NCBI GenBank assembly: GCA_029204225.1
Contig: MU833412.1
Span: 1-56,747, forward strand
DNA from: Diphasiastrum complanatum
Taxonomy: Eukaryota > Streptophyta > Lycopodiopsida > Lycopodiales > Lycopodiaceae
DNA length: 56,747 bases
Reading direction: 5' to 3'
The notes under the pieces were generated by a model, which was given only the letters and a program-made list of their open reading frames with translations, searched no databases and had not been told where the DNA came from. The position numbers and the translations under genes were made by a program. Shown here piece after piece: positions 33,090 to 43,818 of the stretch; position 1 is the stretch's first letter, and each line of letters begins with the position of its first letter.

Positions 33090-33942
33090 TGTTGGAAGTA
33101 TTTCTTCGGAATGTGTGGTGGCTAGATCTACTTACAGGTGTAGTATCCACTTTTTAAGTTTCTACCAAGGTTCAAACAGAAATGCGAAACTAAGAAGTAA
33201 TGATGGAAGCACTAAGCCTTACCCAACTAGTGCTCAAAATGGAAATGAAACTACCCAAGGTGACAAAATACAACCCTTGCTAAGGCTTACCCAACTAGCA
33301 AGGTGTTTAATTTAAATTCTACTTAACACCCAAAGGGTAATAAAATAATATGGCGGCTAATATTAAACAGATAAGCATAAAGAACATGCCACAATAAACC
33401 AATGAAAAGGAGGCAAGAGGAGGCCCGAGCACCTTCCCTCAAGCTGGTTCACCATTTTTATGGATAGGATGTATGATGTTGGTGCACCAAGAAGATGGGA
33501 AGCCTTCAACAACAGCTTTCCAAAGGGAACACAAATGACATAGAATGATAATTCTCCAAAATAGAGAGCAAGATAGCTTAATCTCAAAAGTGTTGGTTAC
33601 AATGCAAATACCTCTCCTTTTATGGCAAGGAGGGTCTTCCATAAGTGTCTACTAACTTATGGGACTAATTTGTTTCTAGCTTTTCAAGAACTTTTAACTT
33701 AGGATTTAGAACTTCAAATTTCTTAACTTAGAAAAACTTAAGATAAAATATTTCTAATCTTAAGTTTCCTAAGTCTAAGTTCTAAATCTAAGTTTAAGCT
33801 ATTTTATTATTATTTAAGCTTCTACTCACATGCCATGGCTTGAAGTTTATTGACAGATACTCATACGTGGTCTTACACAACACATGCCACGAAGTTTTAT
33901 TATTATTATTTTATTTTCTTTGTGTTAGCACAGTTGCTAACA
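33090..33942 (-). repeat. 5' LTR of the Gypsy element (853 bp)
   Basis: Plus-strand termini TGTTGG and CTAACA give a 4-bp TGTT/AACA terminal inverted repeat. The inner end abuts the PBS. The partner LTR is not in the window, so the outer boundary is inferred from the terminus alone. Confidence 0.5.
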
Positions 33943-33949
33943 ATAATTA

Positions 33950-34462
33950 GGGAGGCAGAAATGGACGAATATGATTCAGAGGCCAGGGTCCTCCTCTCTA
34001 CTATAAGAAGGGACCAACTCGAGTTCCTACACATGTTCATTTCCTCATTTCAATAAAGCAGATTGGTTCTCTTCAGAAATGGATTGATGAATGTCCTGCT
34101 CTCTATCACTTTTCCTCCATCTCTCATGCTTTCTATGGTTTTTGCTAATTGTTGGATCTGATTGTTATGGGGATTGTATGTTATTATACTTTTTATGAGA
34201 GAGAAAGAGTAAGTTATCTTTGTTGTGAATGTGTAGTGTTAATGGATCGTAGTGTTAATGTTTAGGATTAATGGATGTTAGAGTTAGATGTGGATATTCC
34301 ATTCATGTTGAAATCTGATCTATACTATCGCTCTCATGGGAACGAACCTACGCGTGACAACGAACTTCGTCTCATGGGAACGAACCTACGAGTGACAACA
34401 AACTTCATGATGCTAGATTGACTAGATCGTGGTTTGAGGTTAGGCAAGGAAAGAAACCCACT
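33950..34462. repeat. Anonymous DNA with a 38-bp tandem duplication
   Basis: CTCATGGGAACGAACCTACG at 34333 recurs at 34371. Upstream, ACTATAAGAAGGG near 34000 and AATAAAG near 34055 look like a TATA box and a poly(A) signal and may be part of another LTR. No gene seen. Confidence 0.5.
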
Positions 34463-34852
34463 ACAGGTTTGGACCTGCTATAAAAGGATGTAGCTCATAG
34501 ATAGACATATCTTCTCTCTTCTCTATCTCATTTCATGCTTATACATGGTTCTCTTGGGTTTTGCTATCCATTGGTGCACTATACTTGTGATTGCATGCAA
34601 TTCTATGTGTAGAATGATCTATATTTGCTATTTTTGGATTAACATGTGTGAAATACAATAGCTTGCTAGTTTTGTATGATAGCAACAATACTTTATCTTT
34701 TGATTCATGTTTGATCAAGTTCTATTAGAGTATGCATCTCATTTTGTGTGTAGATGCTGATTTTTCTACATTGGTGAGATTGGTAGCGTAGCGTCTTTTG
34801 TAATCCAAGATCTTTTTGTGGATTGGATCATCATTGATCTGAATCCTTCACA
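34463..34852 (+). repeat. Left LTR of Copia B1, 5'-truncated
   Basis: Matches 52645-53032 from the TATA box (GCTATAAAAGGATG) to the terminal CTTCACA. The next bases should be TGGTATCA but read TGCCCGCC, so the primer site is lost. Confidence 0.85.
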
Positions 34853-34854
34853 TG

Positions 34855-35015
34855 CCCGCCCTCTCCTTGTACCCCACAGGTCCCCGCTTCCCCCATCATT
34901 TTCTCCCTCCCTCCCCCGTACCAGCTCCCTCCCCCTCGCAACTTGCTCTCCACTCCGCGGGCCGCTAGCTCGATTGGGGGCGCAGGGGCACAGGGGCGCC
35001 ATGGCACACACACCC
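34855..35015. other. GC-rich segment replacing the PBS, leader and start of gag in Copia B1
   Basis: About 160 bp rich in C/G with many CpG (for example GCGGGCCGCTAGCTCG and GGGGGCGCAGGGG), in sharp contrast to the AT-rich surroundings. Gag homology resumes near 35028. It fuses in frame to gag, creating a chimeric ORF from 34818, which is probably fortuitous. Source unknown: captured host exon, foreign DNA or assembly error. Confidence 0.7.
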
Positions 35016-35027
35016 AAAAATAACAAA

Positions 35028-35520
35028 ATTAGAGTTGTTCAAAGTTTTTCTATCCAAAATACTTTTCCAAGTATTATGGATTTGCAAGAGATCTTGGTGA
35101 ATGAGGAGTATAGGCTTCAATCAAGAGGAGGAGGATCTACATCGACATCTCATTATGAAGAGGAGGCTATGTTCATCAAAGGCAAGTTCAAGGATAAAGA
35201 CAAAGGCAAGTGGTATAAAGGGCAAGATCAAGGTGAGACTTCCTCTTTTGGCAAAAAGAAAGATAAGTCTAAGTTGAAATTCTTTTATTGTGGAATCAAA
35301 GGGCATTTTGCAAATGAATGTTTGAAGAAGCAAAGAGATGAAGGTAGCAAGCAAAACAACTTTACAACTAATGATGAGGATCTAGATGGTTGTGATTTTC
35401 TTTTGATGTGTTCTTCAAGTCCAATATCAAGTGAAGGTGACAAAGATTCATGATGGATTGATAATGGAGCTAAATCACACATGACTAGTCACAAGGAGTC
35501 TTTACTTCTTTGGTCACTTA
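35028..35520 (+). pseudogene. Copia B1 gag-protease remnant
   Basis: Aligns with copy 2 from VVQSFSIQNTFPS through DLQEILVNEEYRLQ and a Lys-rich stretch. The knuckle reads FFYCGIKGHFANEC, where the first Cys of CCHC is Phe. At 35452 the Trp codon of the protease lead-in is TGA, and the active motif reads DNGAKSH instead of DSGASSH. Gag and protease are both unlikely to work. Confidence 0.8.
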
Positions 35521-35570
35521 TGATGGATCCAAGAAAGAAATTCACATGGCCAATGGTGGTGAGTGTGTGA

Positions 35571-36074
35571 TTGAAGGTATTGGTTCAATTCCTACTTGTC
35601 TCTCTACTGATAGTTTCTACTACTTATGATGCAATCATTAAGAGAGAGTCTAATGAAGGAAAGAGAAATGGAAGATTGGTTCTTGGGAAAAAACAAGGCA
35701 TGGATCTTTCATTTCTTCATCAACCCAAAGGACTCTGTGATTGTGAATTGATCACTCATGATCGAGATGGCAAAAGGCTAGTTGGAGAAGACTACATGGA
35801 ACAAATTGAGAGGCAATTTCTTCAAGGCAGGGGAGATATCATTGGTGAGCTTATTGAGGCTTGTTATGGACTCAAGACTATTGGATTTATTAGGTTTGAT
35901 ACCCATCTTCACCTACTCTACTTCATGTTGGATGCAAAGTTTGGAATCTATCTTTTGATTTATGATGGTGCCAACAATGACATTCTTTTCACTAACCTTT
36001 ATGGAAATTTGAGATCAAGCATTGATGAGATCTTGTTGGATCTAGATCATACGGTTGAGAGGGAGTACTTATAG
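35571..36074 (+). CDS. Unrecognised open frame inside Copia B1 (168 codons)
   Basis: The first part overlaps Copia protease sequence in another frame, but from about 35640 the sequence has no match to the gag-pol of families A, B2 or D. It includes KRLVGEDYMEQIERQF, GDIIGELIEACYGLKT and SSIDEILLDLDHTVEREY, an amphipathic, acidic composition typical of a folded helical protein. The original start and end are unclear. It stands where pre-integrase and integrase should be, so it is probably captured host sequence. The Copia linker resumes near 36100 (DQEKGKQV). Confidence 0.35.
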   Translation: MKVLVQFLLVSLLIVSTTYDAIIKRESNEGKRNGRLVLGKKQGMDLSFLHQPKGLCDCELITHDRDGKRLVGEDYMEQIERQFLQGRGDIIGELIEACYGLKTIGFIRFDTHLHLLYFMLDAKFGIYLLIYDGANNDILFTNLYGNLRSSIDEILLDLDHTVEREYL

Positions 36075-36159
36075 AGGTTCAGGTCTAAAGATATTCATAT
36101 CTTTGATATCTTTGATGATCAAGAGAAAGGTAAGCAAGTGGAAGCGACTCACTTTGCTT

Positions 36160-36940
36160 TACTCACATGTTTTGGAGAATCTTCTTGTGTAGATGATGCT
36201 ATGCAAGTGGATATTGGTTCTCATGGATTTCATGCTATAAAAGCAAGTAATGGATCTGGAAAACAAAGTTTCTTCAATGACTTTGATGGTCAAGAGGAAG
36301 ATCAAGAGGTTGTTCTCAAAGGGTTTCAACAACACAAAAGGAAAGGTGACAATTTGGAGCTATAAAAGCAAGTAATGGATCTGGAAAACAAAGTTTCTTC
36401 AATGACTTTGATGGTCAAGAGAAAGATCAAGAGGATGTTCTCAAAGGGTTTCAACAACACAAAAGGAAAGGTGACAATTTGGAGCTAGTCAAGAGCATCA
36501 AAGGAAGGCTATTTGGCAAATATGTTATAAATCTGTTTTTGCAGGAGTCTTTAAACTCAAGTAAGGTCAAAAGATCAGCAAGGAAGTGTTGTTCAAGTTT
36601 ATTTCACTTGTTCTATCTCATGTTTGAGCTGCATTCTTGTCCCACTAGCTACATTGTCTTGCAATATCTTATTATTGGAGTTGTACTAGTATTATTAGCT
36701 GGTTTTGCTGATGGGAATGAAGATATTGGAGGTTCATTATGTCACTCATTCATGGCCAAGTCATCAAGTGTTGATGATATCTTGTGGCAAGATGGAGATG
36801 GAGGCTCATTCATGGAGTTTTATGGTGGAGACATATCAAGACAGGACAAAGTTGGAGGAGACAAGCAAGCAAATAGTCATCACTCACATTTATTGTTTGG
36901 TTGTTGTAATCTAAAGAGTTCAAAGTTTGAATGATGGAGG
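36160..36940 (+). other. RT-replacing segment of Copia family B, copy 1
   Basis: Shared with 56010-56747 of copy 2. Both read FGxSSCVxxAMQVD, SNGSGK, FNDFDGQxEDQEV, NLELVKSIKG, ARKCCSSL, FADGNE-IGG-LCHS-MAK and LWQD-DGGSFME, in the place where Copia RT and RNase H belong. Here a 125-bp piece is duplicated in tandem (36236-36360 and 36361-36485), breaking the frame. The family is not recognised. Conservation of encoded phrases in two copies that differ elsewhere suggests the segment was coding when the family spread. Confidence 0.7.
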
Positions 36941-37169
36941 AATCATTTCATTCACAATCTATTTGGTTCTTCATGTTCTAGTTATATCTTGATGTGTAAA
37001 ATTGATGTAGGAAATAGTGAAGCATCCAATTTGGACACTATTCTCTATATCAATTATGAAAGATACTTTAGAACCTTAGAAAGGAGGTCTATACTTAGGA
37101 TGGAGATCATTTTAAAGTTGGATCAAAGTAGTATGGTTAAAACTATGCCAAAACTAGTTGAAGAGTGAG

Positions 37170-37817
37170 TGTGAGAGATTTCAACTAGTTTAGTCTAGTT
37201 TAGTCATATTTTGGTAAATTGTCAATAAGAGGCCAAAATTCATTTTAGACTTAGAGATAAACTTTTTGAAGTTATATTAGTTTAAAATACATTCAATAAA
37301 CACTTTTTGAAAATGTGGGAAAGTTGGTAGTCGAGTTTGAGAGAGATTCAAATTTGAACTTTGGGTACATTGAATCTAGGCCCAAAAATAGTAGGGTTTA
37401 CATTTTGGAGGGAAAGCCAAGTGGCCAAATAGGGTTTTGACACTCTGTAAAAGGATGTAACTCGTGGAGAGACACATCTTATTTCTTATCTCTCTCATTT
37501 CATCATTATACATCGTTCTCTTTGGGTTCTACTACTCATTTGTGCACGCTCATGATGTTATCTTGCAATTCTATGTGTAGAATGATCATTTATTGCTATT
37601 TTTTGTTTCACACGTGTGAAATATAGTAGGGTGCTGTAATTGTATGGACATAAACTATATTTTAAGTTTTTTTTCATGTTTGATCAATATCTCTTAGAGT
37701 TTGCATCTCATTTTGTTTGTAGATGCTGATTTTTCTACATTGGCAGAATTGTTGGTTTGCTCCTTTTGTATCCAAAGGGACATGGATTGGATCTTGAATG
37801 ATCTGAAATCCTTCACA
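37170..37817 (+). repeat. Right LTR of Copia B1 (648 bp)
   Basis: TGTGAGAGATTTC to AATCCTTCACA, preceded by GAAGAGTGAG as polypurine tract. It matches the LTR at 52383-53032 and, inverted, the solo LTR at 39281-39927. Confidence 0.9.
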
Positions 37818-37900
37818 ATATTCTCACTAAGACTTTTCTTAAGGCTTCATTCATCAAGCGTAGATTAGCCTTGGGAGTAGTTAGCAAATCTATCTTGTAA
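37818..37900 (+). pseudogene. End of a Copia RNase H frame
   Basis: Reads LTKTFLKASFIKRRLALGVV, then SKSIL and a stop. It matches the C-terminus of the family-A polyprotein (FTKLLPKDSFVKLRSSIGV). It lies outside the B1 right LTR, so it belongs to an older element that B1 entered. Confidence 0.65.
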
Positions 37901-39275
37901 AACGTTGCATAATTAGTTTTATTTTAAGTAGTGTGAAAGTTGGTATAAGTAAACTTGTTATTTTCCTTGCTAGATGCCATCATGAGGATGGATTTATGTC
38001 TACCACAACCTTGTACATATTTTTATATTGAATTAAAAAGGCCTCCAACTCGAGTTGTAGTGATATGTGACATGTGTCACAAAATGTAAGGATTGTGCTA
38101 GCATGCAACCAAATCTCCATCTCAATGTCAAATTTGGCCCAATCAAATTAAGAGGTGTAGATCACAAAGACAATCACATTAAGAGGTGAAAAATGTTTGG
38201 TCCAATCATGTTTAGAGGTGTAAATCACTTAGCCAATCAAATTGTGAAGCTCAAGCTATTTAGTCCAATCATGGAGAAAGGTGGGAATCTAGAGGTCTAA
38301 TCATAATGAGAAGTGGAATCCATGAGGTCCAATCAATTTTGAGCATTCTTCATGCTAGATCTTGAGCCACTACTATATGGGAGTGTGTTCTTCTTGTACA
38401 TACAACCTTTTGAGAGAGAATGCAATTTTCACTTTGGAGGCAGTTTGGTCTATTCTCTCTCAAGCTCTGTTTATCTTTCTACCCGAGAGCAAGCTACTTG
38501 GTTTTGGTTCTCATAGTGTTTGTTACTTAGTTTTTTCATTATAACTTTTGATGTGATTGAGCTCTTGCCTAGATTCAAAGTGTGGTAGATAGCTTGTTCA
38601 ATCTCGATTTGATCCATCATACTTTGATACATGTGCAACCTCACATGCATGTAGATCATGGTAGACCTTCATAAGGTCCTAAAATCTTTCTTTTTGACTT
38701 AACATAGCTTAATAAACAGCTCAGATACATCAAAATGTAAAGAGAGAACACACACCAACCCCCAAGAAACTTGTCTGCAAGTATTCTCACATAAGAGAAA
38801 AAAGTACATATATATAGTCTAATTCTTTCAGGGGGAACCGTTGCATCGTAGTTCGGTCCCAATTATGGGATGTGTGTCCCGACTAGTGAGCCACTTACTT
38901 ACGTGTGCCACAAATAGGTAACATGTAAAAACTACTAAATAAACATCTGTCTTGGTTGAGTGCTCAAATAAATTAGACTTAATTACTCTGACACATGTCT
39001 TGCTAGCTCTCTGGTAAACTCTATAGAAATACATGGATAGTAGAGGCAAATGTTTCACAAACAAAGCAAATTGACGTAAACATTGCACATTTCTAGTGGT
39101 TTTCTCTAGCAAACATTATAGCCGTAGCAAGATAATGGAGGTGATGGTAGTGTACCGTTCATAATAATAGCTCTTTCATTAGCTAACCTTGCCATATCAA
39201 AGACATGCCCTACTAGCTGTTAGCACTCACAGTTATCTCTAAAAAAAACTATGAGTGATGCCCCACTAGCTATTA
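37901..39275. repeat. No gene; diverged short tandem repeats at 38115-38345
   Basis: The phrase TGGTCCAATCA...AGAGGTGxxAATCAC recurs about five times at irregular spacing (38115-38345). Otherwise anonymous AT-rich DNA. Confidence 0.5.
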
Positions 39276-39280
39276 GCAAG

Positions 39281-39927
39281 TGTGAAGGATTTCAGATCAA
39301 TGATGATCCAATCCATAAAAAGATCTTGGGTTACAAAAGAAGCTACTCTACCAATCTCACCAAAGTAAAAAATATCAGCATCTACACACAAAATGAGATA
39401 CAAACCCCAATAGAACTTGATCAAACATGAATCAAAAGATAAAGTATTGTTGCGATCCATACAAAACCAACAATCTATTATATTTCACACATGTGGATCC
39501 AAAGATAGCAAATATAGATCATTCTACACGTAGAATTGCATGCAATCACAAGTATAGTGCACCAATGGATAGTAGAACCCAAGAGAACCATGTATAAGCA
39601 TGAAATGAGATAGATAAGAGATAAGATATGTCTCTCCACAAGTTACATCCTTTTATAGTAGGTCAATACCCTATTTGGCCACTTGGCTTTCCCCCCGAAC
39701 TGTAAATCATACTATTTTTGGGACTAGATCCAAGGTACCCAGCATTTAGATTTGAATCTACTCAGACTCGACTTCTAACTTTCCCTCTATTTCCATATAG
39801 GTAATTCAAATGACATCTAGACTAATGAACTTTGAAAAGTCAAACTCTAAGTCTAAAACAAAGTTGGCCTCAATTTGCCAGATATAGAAATGTAGCAAAT
39901 ATGATCAAACTAGTTGAATCTTTCACA
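39281..39927 (-). repeat. Solo LTR of Copia family B with target duplication
   Basis: A 647-bp inverted copy of the B LTR, with plus-strand ends TGTGAAGGATTT and GAATCTTTCACA. GCAAG lies directly on both sides (39276-39280 and 39928-39932). No internal sequence is present. This is the product expected from recombination between the two LTRs of a full element. Confidence 0.92.
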
Positions 39928-40139
39928 GCAAGCATAAATGGTTACTTATGTTAGTTAGCACTAACTAAACTAGATGCTTTGACCACCTCACATAATCATC
40001 CTAATATGGTGTGGTTAGCTCAAGAAAGATCAATAATGACAATGTCTTATTCTCAACACCCTCCCATCACTTCCATTTTCTATCATATGCAACTTACACC
40101 TTGCTTCTTGCCTCCAACACAACTAGGAATGCATCCATA

Positions 40140-40470
40140 GCCATGATATGATAGTCCTTGCCTAGTGCTATTGAGAATGTGTTGTGTTTGCTTCAATATG
40201 CTAGCAATGTGCAGTGTTTGCCTCCAATAGCCATTTGCGTCTATAGAGTTGGTTGGACAGGACAATTGGGAATGTGCAACATTTGCTTCACTATTTGCTA
40301 GGTTGTGCAATGGTTGCCTCCAATAACCATTGTTTTATGAGTTTGTTGAAAATGTGTGTTTGTGAGAAATTATTGTTAGTAATTTGTTGTGCTTGTTTGA
40401 ATTTGCTGGAAATGTGCAACATTTGTCTCCAATAGCCATTTGCTTCTATATAGTTTGCTAGTGAGGATTT
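40140..40470. repeat. Diverged tandem repeats
   Basis: AATGTGCAxxxTTTGCxTCxA and CCAATAGCCATTTG recur at 40200-40240, 40270-40330 and 40410-40455. In one minus frame they encode repeated ANGYWRQ-LHI, probably incidental. Confidence 0.6.
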
Positions 40471-40707
40471 TGTAACAAATTGAACAACCATAGCTTGTCC
40501 TAAATCAGATTTAAATTGCAAAAAGCTTGCAACAGATAACTTGTCATTATCTCGTTCCATTAATGCAATATCAGTACATTCTTACATATGCTACCCTTGG
40601 ACGAAGGAGCTTCCCCGACGGAATGGCCTCGGAGGGCGACCTTCCCTGCCCTGAAATGCCCGTCAATGGGAAGTTTCCACTTCCCATGTGAGTTCTGCTA
40701 ATTGGAT

Positions 40708-41430
40708 TGTTATTGACATGGAACCTCTTTGCCAATATAATGATATACTAATTGACAATTGCATAGTAAGGTTAGGAAACAGGACTTGGAAATAGTTCTG
40801 TGGTATTCCTATGGGTTTTGCATGTTCCCCTATATGGTGTAACTGGTATCTGTCATTCTTTGAATTACATTTTATGAAAAGGCTTGCCATACTTGGAAAG
40901 GTGGAATACCTACGTGACTTCAAATATATTTTCCGTTATATTGATGATATTTGTTTCATAAACAATACAGATGCTCTTGTATTTCTAGACAAGAAGCAAC
41001 CTCGTGTCGATGATAATGCCTTATGGATCTATCCCTTGGAGTAGCTCACCATAGAAAATGAAGACGCTTCAGAGAATACGGTCAATTTTTTGAATATTAC
41101 CACTACCTTTGATTCTTTTTTAGGTAATTTCATATGAAAAAATTTGACAAGCGAAGGGAACTCCCGTTTTCGTTTTTCAGTATATACACTTAACTGCCAA
41201 TAGGTCAATTATCAACTCATATAAAGTTATTATTGCTGCCATGTATTGTTGTAGCAAACAAGATACTTTTATGGATGAGGTCGAAAACATTGTTCTTGCT
41301 TTTCAAAGTAATGGCTTCATGAGAGGAAGATTATATGAGATTACAAACAACCTATTCTTACACAACTTGTTCCCTGGACTCAAGTTTACTTTACCAAAAA
41401 ATGCTAAATTTCTTTTGGTGGGTAGTTAGC
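40708..41430 (+). pseudogene. Reverse transcriptase remnant (YIDD), possibly Penelope-like
   Basis: The plus strand reads GIPMGFACSPIWCNWYLSFF, FKYIFRYIDDICFIN (catalytic YIDD at 40937-40948), VNFLNI and then, in another frame, TANRSIINSYKVI and FQSNGFMRGRLYEIT. The order IPMG-x-SP, YIDD, FLxI and a downstream Glu-rich plus QSNGF region fits the palm and thumb of Penelope-like and related RTs rather than Copia (YVDD) or LINE (YADD) types. Nonsense codons occur near 40796 and 41042, with frameshifts after 41100. No GIY-YIG endonuclease is visible, so the Penelope assignment is tentative. It could be another host-domesticated or non-LTR RT. Confidence 0.65.
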
Positions 41431-41497
41431 ACTCCATCTCAGGGGTGCTAATTGCCTCCTGAAGGATAGGAGCAATTGCCACATTTGTAGTTAATAT

Positions 41498-42224
41498 TGT
41501 GAAGTTTTTAGCACGTGTGAACTTCACTACACACCCTACAAGATCTTACTGAAGTGTTGTGATTGCACAAGATTGATCAAAGAACAGTATGCTTGAAAAA
41601 AGGCAAGAGCACAATGGCATACATCTGATGAAAAAATCTAACTCTTCACTATGAGAAATGAATGTCAGAAATAATTCTAAGTGTCTAGAATGGGAAAAAA
41701 AAGGCTGCTCTCGGATAGAGAGAGAAAATCAAGCATAGAAAACTCGGGTAGAGAGTGAATGAGTCCAAAACACCAAAATCTCAATATTCACAATGTGGCA
41801 AAACATGCCCAGCTTTTCCTACATGAGAGAGACTCGAATTCCTACAGTGGATTTGCATGGAAAGTCCACTTAACTAAACTAATTCACCTACCATAGATCC
41901 ACATGTGTAACTGCATGCATGTATGTTGCATGTACTGCATGTCAACTCATAAAACTGCCTAGACATGTGTAGATCACTGAAACTGCTTTGCATGTTGCAT
42001 GCACTGATTGCATGTGGCTTGCATGCATACAGTAAAACTTTGCATGTTATCTAAACATCTGCATGTCATCATAATTGAACCTATCTAACTCAACTCCGAG
42101 CTACACTAGAAGGGTATGTGCTCAATTCACACTCCTTTTATGTACAACATGAATTTGAGTGGAAATCACCATGGAGATGACCCCAAACTTGAAATAGGAA
42201 GATAATATTTTAATAATCTTCACA
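41498..42224 (-). repeat. 3' LTR of Copia family D, copy 1 (727 bp)
   Basis: Plus-strand ends TGTGAAGTTTTTAGC and AATCTTCACA. Closely similar to 43102-43818. It lies at the RNase H end of the minus-strand fragment, so it is a 3' LTR. AAGGAG next to it on the minus strand serves as polypurine tract. Confidence 0.9.
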
Positions 42225-43101
42225 CTCCTTAAAATTTAAGTTCCTAACAACATAGACTTCAAAATTAGACCAAGGTTAGACCTCATCTTCACAAATACAT
42301 TCTTGAGTAGAGGTTTGGTGAGAAGATCTGCAACAAAATCTGAAGATGAAACATGCTCCAATGAGATCTCTCTCCCAATGACTTTTTCTCTTACAAAATG
42401 ATGAGCCACTTCAATATGCTTGCTCCTTGTATGAAAGACTGGATTATTTGCAAGAGCCTGAGCAGAAATGTTATCACTCTTGATAATTGGTAAATCTTCA
42501 TCGGCATGACACTTTAGCAACAAAAGTCACCTTTTGATCCATAAAACCTCCTTTGTTGTGGTTGTAAGAGATTTGCATTCAGCTTCACAAGATGATAAGG
42601 AAATAGTTGCCTGCTTCTTTGATAGCCAAGAGACCAAATTTCATCCAAGAAATATAGTGTAAGCACTTGTGGATTTCCTATCCAACTTATCCCCTGCAAA
42701 ATTTGAATCTAAAAAAGCAATCAAAGTCAAATCTTCTCCTTCATAGTATAGTCCATAATCCAAGGTAGAAGATATATACCTCAAGACTCTTTTAGCCAAC
42801 TTCCAATGATATAACTTTGGATCCTTTATGTGTTGACTTAGCTCATGGACACAAAAGCTTAGATCAAGCCTAGACACCATTAACCAAATAAGTGAGCCAA
42901 TAAGACTCCTATAAAGAGTATGTCCTCAAAGCATTTTTCATCATCTTTAATAGGAACTCTTACAGTGTGCTCCATAGGTGTATCTATGCCTTTACAGTTC
43001 TCCATATGAAATTTGCTGAGCATGGAAACTGCATATCTACTTTGGCTTATAAATGCATGACCTTTCCAAAAATCTATTTCAAGGCCGAATATAGTGAAGA
43101 A
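42225..43101 (-). pseudogene. Copia family D copy 1: RT end and RNase H
   Basis: From 43101 downward: FGLEIDFWKGHAFISQSRYA, NCKGIDTPMEH, then the RNase H region (LDSNFAGDKLDRKSTSAY) and KHIEVAHHFVREKV with the C-terminal LTKPLLKNVFVKMRS. Several frame breaks (near 42890, 42680 and 42520). Everything before the RT end is missing because the LTR of copy 2 begins at 43102. Confidence 0.85.
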
Positions 43102-43818
43102 TGTGAAGTTTTTAGCATGTGTGAACTTCACCACACACCCTACAGGATCTTACTAAGGTGTTGTGATTGCACAAGATTGATCAAAGAACGGTATGCTTGA
43201 AAAATCTAAGGCAAGTGCACAATGGCATACATCTGATGAAAAAATCTAACTCTCCACTATGAGAAATGAATGTCAGAAATAATTCTAAGTGTCCAGTATG
43301 GAAAAAAAAAGGCTGCTCTCGGGTAGAGAGAGAAAATCAGGCATAGAAAACTCGGGTAGAGAGTGAATGAGTCCAAAACACAAAATCTCAATATTCACAA
43401 TGTTGCAAAACATGCCCAACTTTTCCTACATGAGAGAGACTCAAATTCCTACAGTGGAGTTGCATAGAAAGTCCACTTAACTGAACTAATTCACCTACCA
43501 TAGATCCACATGTGTAACAACATGCATGTATGTTGCATGTATTGCATGTCAACTCATAAACTACCTAGACATGTGTAGATCACTGAAACTACTTTGCATG
43601 ATTGCATGTGGCTTGCATGCATACAGTAAAACTTTGCATGCTATCTAAACATCTACATGTCATCATAATTGAACCTATCTAACTCAACTCTGAGCTACAC
43701 TAGAAGGATATGTGCTCAATTCACACTCCTTTTATGTACAACATGAATTTTAGTGGAAATCACCATGGACATGACCCCAAACTTGAGATAGGAAGATAAT
43801 ATTTTAATAATCTTCACA
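43102..43818 (-). repeat. 3' LTR of Copia family D, copy 2 (717 bp)
   Basis: Plus-strand ends TGTGAAGTTTTTAGC and AATCTTCACA. It directly abuts the truncated RT of copy 1 on its left and the RNase H end of copy 2 on its right. Confidence 0.9.

Larger units (their letters stand above)
34463..37817 (+). mobile_element. Copia family B, copy 1 (rearranged)
   Basis: Partial left LTR (34463-34852), a GC-rich foreign segment, part of gag, a broken protease region, an unknown frame, a segment shared with copy 2, a purine tract and a complete right LTR (37170-37817). The left LTR is cut just upstream of its TATA box, so no target duplication can be seen. RT and RNase H are absent. The downstream sequence (from 37818) is a different Copia remnant into which this copy appears to be inserted. 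Confidence 0.8.

Noticed and set aside
34930-34995. Cloning-vector polylinker (GCGGGCCGCTAGC resembles NotI-NheI)
   Set aside because: The NotI site is not exact and no other vector sequence is visible; kept only as an assembly-check note.
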